From contig CAKVIS010000017.1 in assembly GCA_934754415.1 (NCBI GenBank), positions 1-33,201 on the forward strand: 33,201 nucleotides of DNA, written 5' to 3'. The position numbers were made by a program, and so were the translations under genes. The DNA is from an uncultured Bulleidia sp. Its GTDB lineage: Bacteria; Bacillota_I; Bacilli_A; Erysipelotrichales; Erysipelotrichaceae. How positions within the stretch are numbered: the first letter of the stretch is position 1; each line of letters opens with the position of its first letter. This document shows, piece by piece, positions 23,340 to 31,312 of the stretch. The notes beneath the pieces are model-generated. The model ran no database searches, was not told the origin of the DNA, and worked only from the letters and a program-made list of their open reading frames with translations.

Positions 23340-24413
23340 ATGGACACATTAGAAACAATTGTACAGCAGGCAGTGCAATGTAATGCCAGTGATATTCATT
23401 TTCATGCCGGAACACAGTTGCGTTTCAGAGTAGATGGAAAACTTGTGAAGGCAAATAAAGAAGTACTAACATTTCAGGACTGTGAAGAGTATGGAAGACA
23501 GTTATGTCCTGAGGCATTTGATACCATGAAGACTATAGGAGAAATTGATGGATCCACTTCTGTCGGTACAGCACGTATTCGTTATAACCTGTACAGGTCC
23601 AAAGGGAACTGCTCTATTGCCTTACGTATTCTGCATGCAAAGATTCCTGCTTTATCTTCTTTGGGATTACCTCCTGCAGTAAAGGAATTTTCTTCCTATA
23701 CTAAAGGGATTGTCCTTGTGACAGGGGAGACAGGATCTGGTAAAAGTACCACATTAGCTTCCATTCTGGATGAAATTAATCATACACGTTATGAACATAT
23801 CATCACTCTGGAAGATCCGATTGAATATATTCATGAACCTGATCTTTGTCTGATAGATCAAAGAGAAGTAGGCAGTGACACAAGAACCTACGGCGATGGA
23901 TTAAAGGCGGTTTTAAGAGAAGATCCGGATATTCTGCTTCTTGGAGAACTGAGAGATGCAGAAACGATAGAGACAGCATTAACTGCGGCAGAAACAGGGC
24001 ATCTTGTCTTTGCAACATTGCATACCAATACTGCTGTAGATACAATAGACCGTCTGATCAGTGCCTTTGATGCCTCCAAACATACCCAGATCCGTACTCA
24101 GCTGGCACAGACTTTAAGAGCAGTGGTATGCCAGCAGCTACTTGTACGTAAAGGTGGTAAAGGAAGAGTGGCAGCGTGTGAAGTGATGATTGTCAATGCG
24201 GCATTAAAGAACCAGATACGTGAAGGGAATACTGCCTCCATGGTATCCAGTCTTGTGGCTGGTAAGAATATCGGGTCAGTGTCCATGGATAATTGTCTGA
24301 TTGATCTTGTAAAATCTGGTGTGATTGATTCTGTGACTGCCATAGAAGCAGCACAGAGAAAAGACTATATCGAACAGAATGTCTCTATGGGCATGAGAAG
24401 CAGAATGAGGTAA
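23340..24413 (+). CDS. pilT: Pilus retraction ATPase PilT
   Basis: A 357-residue ATPase of the PilT/PilU type, which depolymerises type IV pili. The start DTLETIVQQAVQCNASDIHFHAG is typical, with the A-S-D-I-H motif. Walker A is GETGSGKST, Walker B DPDILLLGELRD, and TGHLVFATLHTNTAVDTIDRL supplies the His box. It lacks the PilB zinc site, as expected for PilT. ATG 23340 lies one base after the pilB stop. TTG 23331, with a closer AGGTGGTG SD, would add three residues and is a real alternative. Its presence points to dynamic pili rather than a pure secretion system. Confidence 0.9.
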   Translation: MDTLETIVQQAVQCNASDIHFHAGTQLRFRVDGKLVKANKEVLTFQDCEEYGRQLCPEAFDTMKTIGEIDGSTSVGTARIRYNLYRSKGNCSIALRILHAKIPALSSLGLPPAVKEFSSYTKGIVLVTGETGSGKSTTLASILDEINHTRYEHIITLEDPIEYIHEPDLCLIDQREVGSDTRTYGDGLKAVLREDPDILLLGELRDAETIETALTAAETGHLVFATLHTNTAVDTIDRLISAFDASKHTQIRTQLAQTLRAVVCQQLLVRKGGKGRVAACEVMIVNAALKNQIREGNTASMVSSLVAGKNIGSVSMDNCLIDLVKSGVIDSVTAIEAAQRKDYIEQNVSMGMRSRMR

Positions 24414-24418
24414 TTGCT

Positions 24419-25633
24419 ATGGCAAGTTTCAGATATAAAGCTTTGTCTCGTGACGGGGCAAGTGTCAATGGTGTCATAGATGCCATTGACGAATATACAG
24501 CTGTGACCAGAATTCGTGAAGAATATCCTGTTGTCACAAGTATCAGTGAAGTAAAAAAAGACGGTATTGCCGGTCTTTTAAATAAAGAAGTTGGGGGTAA
24601 AAAGCTGGATTATAAAGCACTGGCTGTCATGTGTTCACAGTTTTCCATCATCTTATCTTCAGGTGTTCCTGTAGACAGTTGTCTGAAAATGATTGGGGAA
24701 CAGACAAAAGATAAGAAGCTGAGAAAGATGTTGCTGGAATCCAGTAAAGATGTGGCACAGGGCGCAACCATGTCCAATGCGTTTGAAAAGAACTGTCCGC
24801 AGCTTCCTGTAATGTTTCTGGAGACATTACGTGCAGGGGAACTGTCAGGTAATCTTACACACTCCTTTAACACACTGCAGGAATATTATGAAAAATCGTA
24901 TAAGCTGAATCAGAAAATCAAACAGGCATTAAGTTATCCACTGTTTGTACTGGTGGTTGCCATTGTCGTATTGTTTGTGGTGATGGTAGTGGTGATGCCG
25001 ACATTTACTTCTGTATTTCAGGATATCGGCGGAGAATTACCAACATTGACAGTGATATTACTGTCCATGACACATTTCTTTGAGAAGTGGTGGATCTTCA
25101 TGGTTGCAGGTATCCTTGTGGGTGTGGCTTTGTTTATGGTGTATACACATACAGAAAAGGGAAAAATATGGTGGGCAAAGACAACACTGAAATTACCTGT
25201 TTTTGGCAAGATCAATACTTTACAGGGGGCTACACAGTTTGCAACAAGTATGGCAGCTCTGACTACGGCAGGTCTTACAGTCTCTGAGTCTTTAAAAGTA
25301 ACTTCCAAAGTGCTGGATAATTATGTCTTACAGACAGCTGTAAGAAAGATGGCGGAGAAAGTGGAAACAGGGTATTCTCTTGGAGAAGTCATGAAAGACT
25401 CAGCATTATTTCCTTCTGTATTAAATGAAATGACCAGTGTTGGTGAAGATACAGGAGAGCTGAGTAAGACACTTGGTACCATCGGACAGTACTATACCAA
25501 TGAATATAATTATGCTGTCAATCGTGCCATCAGTAAACTGGAGCCTACCTTACTGATTATCATGGCATTATTTGCAGGATTTATTGTTATCGCATTGTAT
25601 TTACCGATGTTTACAATGTATAACTATATGTAA
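24419..25633 (+). CDS. pilC: Type IV pilus inner membrane platform protein (PilC/GspF)
   Basis: A 404-residue polytopic protein with two T2SSF domains. The first covers about 70-190 (MCSQFSIILSSGVPVDSCLKMI) and the second about 270-395 (ATSMAALTTAGLTVSESLKV). Membrane segments lie near LSYPLFVLVVAIVVLFVVMVVV, WWIFMVAGILVGVALFMVY and the C-terminal LLIIMALFAGFIVIALYLPMF. It anchors PilB and PilT and passes pilins into the fibre. GAGG about 8 bases upstream is the SD. No pilin, prepilepsin peptidase or other pil gene follows; the next feature is a terminator. Confidence 0.92.
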   Translation: MASFRYKALSRDGASVNGVIDAIDEYTAVTRIREEYPVVTSISEVKKDGIAGLLNKEVGGKKLDYKALAVMCSQFSIILSSGVPVDSCLKMIGEQTKDKKLRKMLLESSKDVAQGATMSNAFEKNCPQLPVMFLETLRAGELSGNLTHSFNTLQEYYEKSYKLNQKIKQALSYPLFVLVVAIVVLFVVMVVVMPTFTSVFQDIGGELPTLTVILLSMTHFFEKWWIFMVAGILVGVALFMVYTHTEKGKIWWAKTTLKLPVFGKINTLQGATQFATSMAALTTAGLTVSESLKVTSKVLDNYVLQTAVRKMAEKVETGYSLGEVMKDSALFPSVLNEMTSVGEDTGELSKTLGTIGQYYTNEYNYAVNRAISKLEPTLLIIMALFAGFIVIALYLPMFTMYNYM

Positions 25634-25636
25634 GTT

Positions 25637-25663
25637 ACTCTAGCAGGAAACTGCTAGAGTTTT
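25637..25663 (+). terminator. Terminator after pilC
   Basis: A 10-base perfect stem, ACTCTAGCAG/CTGCTAGAGT (25637-25646 and 25651-25660), closes on a GAAA tetraloop. The T-run is short (TTTT), so read-through into the GH2 operon is possible. Confidence 0.75.
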
Positions 25664-25690
25664 ATGAAAAAGAAAGAAGGAGGGGGAAAT

Positions 25691-27421
25691 ATGAAAAGTA
25701 TCTGGGCGGAATCTCTGGATCCATCTGCACCATTGCAGGAATATCCAAGAATGCAGTTAAAAAGAGAATCCTGGACAAATCTGAACGGTATCTGGGAATA
25801 TCAGATTGTGCCTAAAGGACAAAATACACAGAAAGATAACTGGAAACCTGTCTGTGTTCCTTTCCCTGTGGGTTCTTCTCTTTCCCTGGCGGAAGAAATT
25901 GTACAGCCTGATGAGGTGTTGTGGTACAGAAGAACCTTTTCCTATAAACCAGAAGGTGGCAGAACCATTCTGAATTTTGAAGCTGTGGATCAGATATGTT
26001 CTGTATATGTAAACGGAGAAGAAGTTGGAAGACATGCCGGAGGGTATACACCGTTTCAGATTGACATTACAGATAAAGTGAAATATCAGAACTCTCTTAT
26101 GGTAAAAGTGGTGGATGCCAGTGATACAGGTGTACTTGCCTTTGGTAAACAGAGACTGAAGACAGATACGATATGGTATACCCCTGTTGCAGGTATCTGG
26201 GGTACGGTATGGCTGGAAGAGTATCCGACGTATTATGTGGAGGATATCAAGATTACTCCTGACTTTGATGAAAGCAGAGCTTTTATAGAACTTGCAGGTG
26301 CTTTTGGACAGGCAAAGATTACTGTTAAGGCAAAAGATAACAGCTTTTTTCACCAGGGAATTACCACAGATGGTCACTATGTAGTACCAATGCAAGGATT
26401 TCATCCATGGTCACCTGAAGAACCGTTCTTATATGATGTGGAAATACAGACAGAAGATGACTTTGTGACCAGTTACTTTGGAATGCGCAAGTTTTCCAGT
26501 GGAAAAGATGGTAACGGGTATACAAGATTCTTTCTGAATAATAAACCGTTATTTTTATCCGGTGTTTTAGATCAGGGGTACAATGTGGATGGCGTGTATA
26601 CATATCCCAGTGAAGGGGCCATGCTGTATGAATTACAGACCATGAAATCCATGGGATTTAACATGCTGAGAAAACATGTCAAAGTGGAATGCAGAAGATG
26701 GTACTATCTTTGCGATACACTGGGAATGTTGGTGATGCAGGACATGCCGAATGGTGGAAGTACTTTCTCCTGTCTCTATCATCAGGCGTTACCGTTATTT
26801 CTGAATATACGTACACTGTCCGATAAAAAGTATGCAAGATTTGGAAGAAGTGCAAAATTAAGCAGAGATATGTATATGCATGAACTGGATGAAATGCTGG
26901 ATACATTATTTAACTGCACATGTATTTTTGCATGGGTCCCGTTCAATGAAGGATGGGGACAGTTTGATTCAGCACGTATTACAAAACATATTGCGGAATA
27001 TGACACAACAAGACTGATTGACAGTGCCAGCGGATGGCATGATCAGGGGTGTGGAGATTTTAACAGCCGCCATGTGTATTTCCACAATTTCCATGTGCCA
27101 AAACCAGATAACCGTATCTTACTGTTATCAGAATTTGGGGGCTATTCCTATGCCGAAGCAAGTCATTGTCAGGTAAAAAAGGTTTTTGGATATAAGAAGT
27201 TTTCAGATAAAGTGGATCTGAGTCGTGCCGTCAGTGAAGTGTATGATACCGATGTGGTACAGAATATTTCCAAAGGACTCAGCGGATGTATCTACACACA
27301 GCTTTCTGATGTGGAAACAGAGTGCAATGGGATATTGACAGCAGACAGGAAAGTCATCAAGATAGATCCTAAAAAGATGAAACAGATCAATGAGAGAATC
27401 TACAGGAGGTTTAATAAATGA
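25691..27421 (+). CDS. Glycoside hydrolase family 2 protein
   Basis: A 576-residue cytoplasmic enzyme with no signal peptide. It has an N-terminal jelly-roll sugar-binding domain (about 15-180), a short immunoglobulin-like domain and a TIM barrel (about 280-576). FNEGWGQF carries the acid/base E420 and LLSEFGGYS the nucleophile E481, both in the GH2 arrangement. It could be a beta-galactosidase, beta-glucuronidase or beta-mannosidase-like enzyme; specificity cannot be read from the sequence. It is much shorter than LacZ. ATG 25691 is chosen because AAGGAGGGGG precedes it; the ATG at 25664 lies before that SD. It overlaps hslO by 4 bases, and no promoter was seen in the 57-base gap after pilC. 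Confidence 0.88.
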   Translation: MKSIWAESLDPSAPLQEYPRMQLKRESWTNLNGIWEYQIVPKGQNTQKDNWKPVCVPFPVGSSLSLAEEIVQPDEVLWYRRTFSYKPEGGRTILNFEAVDQICSVYVNGEEVGRHAGGYTPFQIDITDKVKYQNSLMVKVVDASDTGVLAFGKQRLKTDTIWYTPVAGIWGTVWLEEYPTYYVEDIKITPDFDESRAFIELAGAFGQAKITVKAKDNSFFHQGITTDGHYVVPMQGFHPWSPEEPFLYDVEIQTEDDFVTSYFGMRKFSSGKDGNGYTRFFLNNKPLFLSGVLDQGYNVDGVYTYPSEGAMLYELQTMKSMGFNMLRKHVKVECRRWYYLCDTLGMLVMQDMPNGGSTFSCLYHQALPLFLNIRTLSDKKYARFGRSAKLSRDMYMHELDEMLDTLFNCTCIFAWVPFNEGWGQFDSARITKHIAEYDTTRLIDSASGWHDQGCGDFNSRHVYFHNFHVPKPDNRILLLSEFGGYSYAEASHCQVKKVFGYKKFSDKVDLSRAVSEVYDTDVVQNISKGLSGCIYTQLSDVETECNGILTADRKVIKIDPKKMKQINERIYRRFNK

Positions 27422-28296
27422 AAGACGGAATTGTCATAGCAGATGCGTTTAACAAAGAAGTAAGAATCCATGCCATGTGTTCAACAGCTATGGTGCAGGA
27501 GGCAGTCCATGTGCATCATTGTATGCCAACCAGTGCAGCGGCACTGGGGAGAACACTCAGTGTGACAGCTTTAATGGCATCAGATCTGAAAAGTGAAAAT
27601 GAACAGATTACCTGTGTCATTAATGGTAAGGGTGAAGCAGGTACGATATTAACCATTGGTAAAGGTAACGGAGATGTTAAAGGATTTATTGCCAATCCGA
27701 ATGTATATCTTGTAAGAGAAGATGGACATCTGGATGTAGGTAAAGCTGTAGGTACAGATGGCTCTTTAACAGTGACACGTAATATGGGCTTAAAAGAACC
27801 ATTTACCGGGATTTCTCAGTTACAGTCAGGAGAAATCGGAGAAGACTTTGCGTACTACTTTACAGTCAGTGAACAGATACCAAGTGCTGTATCTGTAGGT
27901 GTGCTGGTAGAACCTGATGGTACAGTATCCGCAAGTGGAGGAATGATTATTTCCATGATGCCGGGTGCTAAGGAAGAAACCATTGAAGCTGTGGAGAAGA
28001 TTGTTGGTTCCATGCCTTCCATGACACATCTGATTTCTGAAGGTACAGATATTGACAGTGTGGTATTGCAGTTATTTGAAGGTGCTGAAATTTTAGGACA
28101 CAAAGAGGTACAGTATCATTGCGGATGCAGTAAACAGAACTATGGTAATGCCTTGATGACATTGCCAGATAAAGATCTTGAGGAAATGATTGCTGAGGGA
28201 AAGCCTGTGGAAATCCAGTGCCAGTATTGCAATAAAACCTATACGTATTCTGTAGAAGAACTGCAGCAGATTAAAGAGGGAAAATGTGGAAAATAG
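27418..28296 (+). CDS. hslO: Redox-regulated chaperone Hsp33
   Basis: A 292-residue holdase chaperone activated by oxidative unfolding. The C-terminal zinc switch is complete: C235-x-C237 (HCGCSKQNY) and C268-x2-C271 (CQYCNKTY). When these cysteines are oxidised, zinc is lost and the protein binds unfolded clients. Length and the N-terminal domain are normal. ATG overlaps the GH2 stop (ATGA) with SD AGGAGG about 7 bases upstream, and the 3' end overlaps dus by 13 bases, so the operon is tightly coupled. Confidence 0.96.
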   Translation: MKDGIVIADAFNKEVRIHAMCSTAMVQEAVHVHHCMPTSAAALGRTLSVTALMASDLKSENEQITCVINGKGEAGTILTIGKGNGDVKGFIANPNVYLVREDGHLDVGKAVGTDGSLTVTRNMGLKEPFTGISQLQSGEIGEDFAYYFTVSEQIPSAVSVGVLVEPDGTVSASGGMIISMMPGAKEETIEAVEKIVGSMPSMTHLISEGTDIDSVVLQLFEGAEILGHKEVQYHCGCSKQNYGNALMTLPDKDLEEMIAEGKPVEIQCQYCNKTYTYSVEELQQIKEGKCGK

Positions 28297-29258
28297 GGGA
28301 TGTGGAAATCAGTAACAGACTGGTAGCGGCACCTCTTGCAGGAATCTCCAATCCGGTTTACCGAAACATTGCCCATCAATATGGTGCAGGACTTGTGGTA
28401 TCGGAGATGATTTCCGATAAAGCTTTGCATTATCAGAGTAAGAAGACATTTGAAATGTGCAGAATTGTGCCTGGTGAACATCCTGTATCTTTACAGCTTT
28501 TCGGCGGTGATCCTGTCACCATGGGGGAAGCCAGCAGGTATTTAACGGAACACACAGACTGTGACATCATTGATATCAATATGGGATGTCCTGTAACCAA
28601 GGTATTAAAAGCCCATGCCGGAAGTTATTTATTACAGTATCCAGAGCTGGCTTCTGATATTGTTAAAGCTGTCAAAGATAATACAGATAAACCCGTGACA
28701 GTAAAAATCAGGGCAGGATATGATTTTCAGCATATCTGCTGTGACAGGTTTGCAAAGAAGATGGAACAGGCAGGGGCAGATGCGATTGCCATCCATGGTC
28801 GTACACGTTCACAGATGTATACAGGGAAATCCAATCTGGACTATATCCGTATGGTCAAAGAAGCTGTCTGTGTACCTGTTATTGGGAACGGGGATATTAC
28901 TACCATAGAGGATGCAGAAAGAATGTTTGAAGAAACCCATGTGGATGCCATTATGATTGGAAGAGGATTGATAGGCAGACTATTCTTTCTGTCTCAGCTT
29001 CATGCCCACTTTGCAGGTCAAGAGTATACAGAACCTTCTTATGAAGAAAAACTGGCATTGTGTTACAGCTATGCCAGAGATTTATGTGCCTATGAAACGG
29101 AAAGAATCGGTATTCATCAGATGCGTTCCATTGCACCATGGTTTATAGGTGGACTTCCTTTTGCTGCAAAATATAAAGTAAAGATGTGCAATGTGAGCAG
29201 TCTTGAAGAATTACAGGGTGTTTTAAACGAATATAAGGAAGTACTGGAGAATCTATGA
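28284..29258 (+). CDS. dus: tRNA-dihydrouridine synthase (DusB-like)
   Basis: A 324-residue FMN enzyme reducing uridine to dihydrouridine in tRNA. LVAAPLAGISNPVYR is the flavin-binding start. INMGCPVTKVLKAHAG has the catalytic C102. VTVKIRAGYD and IHGRTRSQMYTGKSNLDYI are further conserved motifs, and VIGNGDI and IMIGRGLIG bind phosphate. DusB-type is inferred from the overall pattern. It lies directly after hslO with a 13-base overlap, a pairing also known in other Firmicutes, and its stop overlaps the NUDIX gene by 4 bases. Confidence 0.94.
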   Translation: MWKIGDVEISNRLVAAPLAGISNPVYRNIAHQYGAGLVVSEMISDKALHYQSKKTFEMCRIVPGEHPVSLQLFGGDPVTMGEASRYLTEHTDCDIIDINMGCPVTKVLKAHAGSYLLQYPELASDIVKAVKDNTDKPVTVKIRAGYDFQHICCDRFAKKMEQAGADAIAIHGRTRSQMYTGKSNLDYIRMVKEAVCVPVIGNGDITTIEDAERMFEETHVDAIMIGRGLIGRLFFLSQLHAHFAGQEYTEPSYEEKLALCYSYARDLCAYETERIGIHQMRSIAPWFIGGLPFAAKYKVKMCNVSSLEELQGVLNEYKEVLENL

Positions 29259-29641
29259 AAATACTGGAAGTGGTCTGTGCGGTCATCCATAAAGACCATA
29301 AGATTTTTATTGCTCAAAGAGGCTATGGAGAATGTAAAGATGGCTGGGAATTTCCAGGTGGCAAGCAGGAATCAGACGAGACTCTGGAAGAAGCTTTACA
29401 CAGAGAAATAGAAGAAGAACTGCATGCACGTATTCATATAGAAAAGTATCTTGGCAGATTTGAAATGCCATATCCTTCGTTTTACATGCATATGCATGCT
29501 TATCTATGTTCTTTGCAAAGTGAGTATGCACTTCTGGAACATGAAGATGCCAGATGGCTTTCTGTACAGGATGTCTGTATGGAAGAACTGTTACCAATTG
29601 ATCAGGTAATCTTTAAAAGTATAGAGCATCTCGATCTATAA
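29255..29641 (+). CDS. NUDIX hydrolase (MutT-like 8-oxo-dGTP diphosphatase)
   Basis: A 128-residue protein with a NUDIX box at 36-58: G-x5-E-x7-R-E-I-x-E-E, seen as GGKQESDETLEEALHREIEE. The final conserved Gly of the box is His57. Size, the early start of the box and the start MKILEVVCAVIHKDHKIFIAQR match MutT-type enzymes that remove oxidised dGTP or related nucleotides. Together with hslO this gives the operon an oxidative-damage flavour (inference). Its last 29 bases overlap the convergent Mrr-like gene. Confidence 0.88.
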   Translation: MKILEVVCAVIHKDHKIFIAQRGYGECKDGWEFPGGKQESDETLEEALHREIEEELHARIHIEKYLGRFEMPYPSFYMHMHAYLCSLQSEYALLEHEDARWLSVQDVCMEELLPIDQVIFKSIEHLDL

Positions 29642-30143
29642 GCTGCACATGGTTGACTTCTGCCAGTTGTTTTGCACTGTTTGTGAAATACTGATTGGTG
29701 ATGACGATGGCTTTGGAGCAGTTATAGTAGGCTTTGGCTGCTAAAACTTCCTGTATGGCATGTACACCGATATTACGATCATATCTTTTGGCTTGCACAA
29801 CAATCTTGTGGAAGCCTTTTTTCATTAAGATGTCAGCCCCGTAGTCACGTGTAGTCTGTGTGGTGTGAATGTGTCTGTAACCGTGATGATGGAAGTAGTG
29901 TCTGACATACTGTTCAAACTGTTCTCCGGAAAGAGAATCAATGTATTTTAAGGAGTAATGTCTGAATCTTGTGGCATACAGTAATATAGAAACACTGCAG
30001 ATAATGACAAGCAGTCCGATACATATAAATGGCTGTATATCGGAAGAAAACGCAAGATATCGCATGAAACACCATGCAGGTATCAGGATACCTCCTGTAA
30101 AGGAAAACAGACGTAAACATGTAAAAGAGAATGTATGTCGCAT
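29613..30143 (-). CDS. Membrane-anchored Mrr-like PD-(D/E)XK nuclease
   Basis: A 176-residue protein with two N-terminal hydrophobic helices (about 10-31 and 36-57), then a restriction endonuclease-like Mrr_cat domain. The core is visible as LSGEQFEQYVRHYFHHHGY, RDYGADIL (D104) and IVVQAKRY (Q117-x-K119), the Q-x-K form common in Mrr proteins. Mrr-type enzymes cut modified DNA, but membrane-anchored short forms are of unknown role. The ATG at 30143 has GAGG only one base upstream, so the start is uncertain. It is divergent from the MarR-radical SAM gene and may share its control region. Confidence 0.82.
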   Translation of the reverse strand: MRHTFSFTCLRLFSFTGGILIPAWCFMRYLAFSSDIQPFICIGLLVIICSVSILLYATRFRHYSLKYIDSLSGEQFEQYVRHYFHHHGYRHIHTTQTTRDYGADILMKKGFHKIVVQAKRYDRNIGVHAIQEVLAAKAYYNCSKAIVITNQYFTNSAKQLAEVNHVQLIDRDALYF

Positions 30144-30151
30144 ACCTCTAT

Positions 30152-30180
30152 TTTACAAAAAGAGAAATGTTGAGTATAGT
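30152..30180 (+). promoter_or_regulatory. Promoter of the MarR-radical SAM/NrdD-like operon
   Basis: TTTACA (30152-30157), a 17-base spacer and TATAGT (30175-30180) are seen. Predicted start near 30187. Confidence 0.7.
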
Positions 30181-30196
30181 TTAATCATGCAAACTA
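30177..30196. promoter_or_regulatory. MarR-type palindromic operator candidate
   Basis: TAGTTT (30177-30182) and AAACTA (30191-30196) form a perfect 6-base dyad separated by 8 bases. It overlaps the -10 and transcription start of a gene whose own product begins with a MarR domain. The size and TAGTTT/AAACTA type of half-site are common among MarR-family operators. Confidence 0.6.
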
Positions 30197-30207
30197 AAGG
30201 GAATTTC

Positions 30208-31308
30208 ATGATCAATCTATCTGTACTTTATAGAAACACACAGAAGTTTTTTGATCGTGTCATGATGGAATACGGAATAGGATGGGGACAGTTATTGTTT
30301 CTGTTTTTTATTAATGAAAATGAAGGCTGTACCATGCAGGAAGTGACTAAGATTTCTGAAGTGGATAAGGGTACTACCACCAAAGCAATTCAGAAACTGC
30401 AGGAACAGGGATATGTGGTTGTACAGCAGGACAGTAAGGATAAACGTGTCAGAAGACTGTATACAACCGAAAAGGCAGTATCCATTATGAATACTTTATA
30501 TGCCTTCAGAAATGTGTACAGAACACAGATGTTTGAAGGAATAGACAGTGCGCAGTTTGAAGAAGAACTGGATAAAATCTGTCAGAGAAGTAAGACATTA
30601 TCTGATGAAATAGAAGTGACACCGCCGTTACGTATTGGAAAATTCACTAAATTCAGTGTTCGTGAATTTCCAGGACGTACAAGTGCTGTGGTGTATATGT
30701 CAGGATGTAATCTGAAATGCCCATACTGTTATGTGTCAGATCTTGTGTTTGTGCCAGAAAATGCAGGCTGTATTTCACAAGAAGAAGTGCTTCACTATCT
30801 GCAGCAGAGAAAAACACAGCTGGACGGGGTGGTGATTACAGGTGGAGAACCGTGTCTTCAGGATGGATTACTGCCATTTATGGAACAGGTGCACAGGCTT
30901 GGGTATCGTGTGAGACTGGAAACGAATGGCTGTTATCCCGAAGTGTTACAGGCCTGTATTGACACAGGCGCAGTAGATGAAGTAGTACTGGACTATAAAG
31001 CAGGTAAGGGTAAGATGAAGTTTCTGACAGGTGCCAATACTGCCAGTGTTATGGAAAGTCTTGCCATCCTGAAAAACAGTGATGTGTACTATGAAGTGTG
31101 CACAACCTTGATTAAAGAACTGCATACTGCAAAAGAAATGGAAATCATGGCAAAAGAACTGCAGGGTATTCCTGTCTATGTTTTACGCAATTATCAGGAT
31201 GGAGATACTGTGATTTCCAGAATTTATCATCCTTTAAGTGAAGAAGAACTTCAGAAGCGTAAGGAAATTGCACAACAATACATTTCCAGGGTGGAAATCA
31301 GGAGGTAA
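30208..31308 (+). CDS. MarR winged-helix domain fused to NrdG-like radical SAM activase
   Basis: A 366-residue two-domain protein. Residues 1-135 are a MarR-type winged helix (GTTTKAIQKLQEQGYVVVQQ as recognition helix, then DSKDKRVRRLYTTEKA as wing). Residues 140-366 are a radical SAM domain with C167-x3-C171-x2-C174 (GCNLKCPYC), GVVITGGEPCLQ (the GGE motif for SAM) and RLETNG. This matches activating proteins of class III ribonucleotide reductase (NrdG), which install the glycyl radical. ATG 30208 is preferred: AAAGGGA lies 5-6 bases upstream and the MarR domain begins there. The next gene, NrdD-like, starts 4 bases after the stop. A fused regulator and activase is not the usual NrdG architecture. 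Confidence 0.85.
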   Translation: MINLSVLYRNTQKFFDRVMMEYGIGWGQLLFLFFINENEGCTMQEVTKISEVDKGTTTKAIQKLQEQGYVVVQQDSKDKRVRRLYTTEKAVSIMNTLYAFRNVYRTQMFEGIDSAQFEEELDKICQRSKTLSDEIEVTPPLRIGKFTKFSVREFPGRTSAVVYMSGCNLKCPYCYVSDLVFVPENAGCISQEEVLHYLQQRKTQLDGVVITGGEPCLQDGLLPFMEQVHRLGYRVRLETNGCYPEVLQACIDTGAVDEVVLDYKAGKGKMKFLTGANTASVMESLAILKNSDVYYEVCTTLIKELHTAKEMEIMAKELQGIPVYVLRNYQDGDTVISRIYHPLSEEELQKRKEIAQQYISRVEIRR

Positions 31309-31312
31309 ATCG

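Noticed and set aside
25757..26404. 215-residue minus-strand ORF inside the GH2 gene
   Set aside because: Antisense shadow with no recognisable domain or start signal.
29971..30207. N-terminal extension of the MarR-radical SAM reading frame
   Set aside because: These 79 codons are antisense to the Mrr-like gene and upstream of the promoter. The MarR domain and a good SD begin at 30208.
31238..31312. Upstream extension of the NrdD-like frame
   Set aside because: It overlaps the end of the radical SAM domain. ATG 31313 has AGGAGG and starts the ATP-cone directly.
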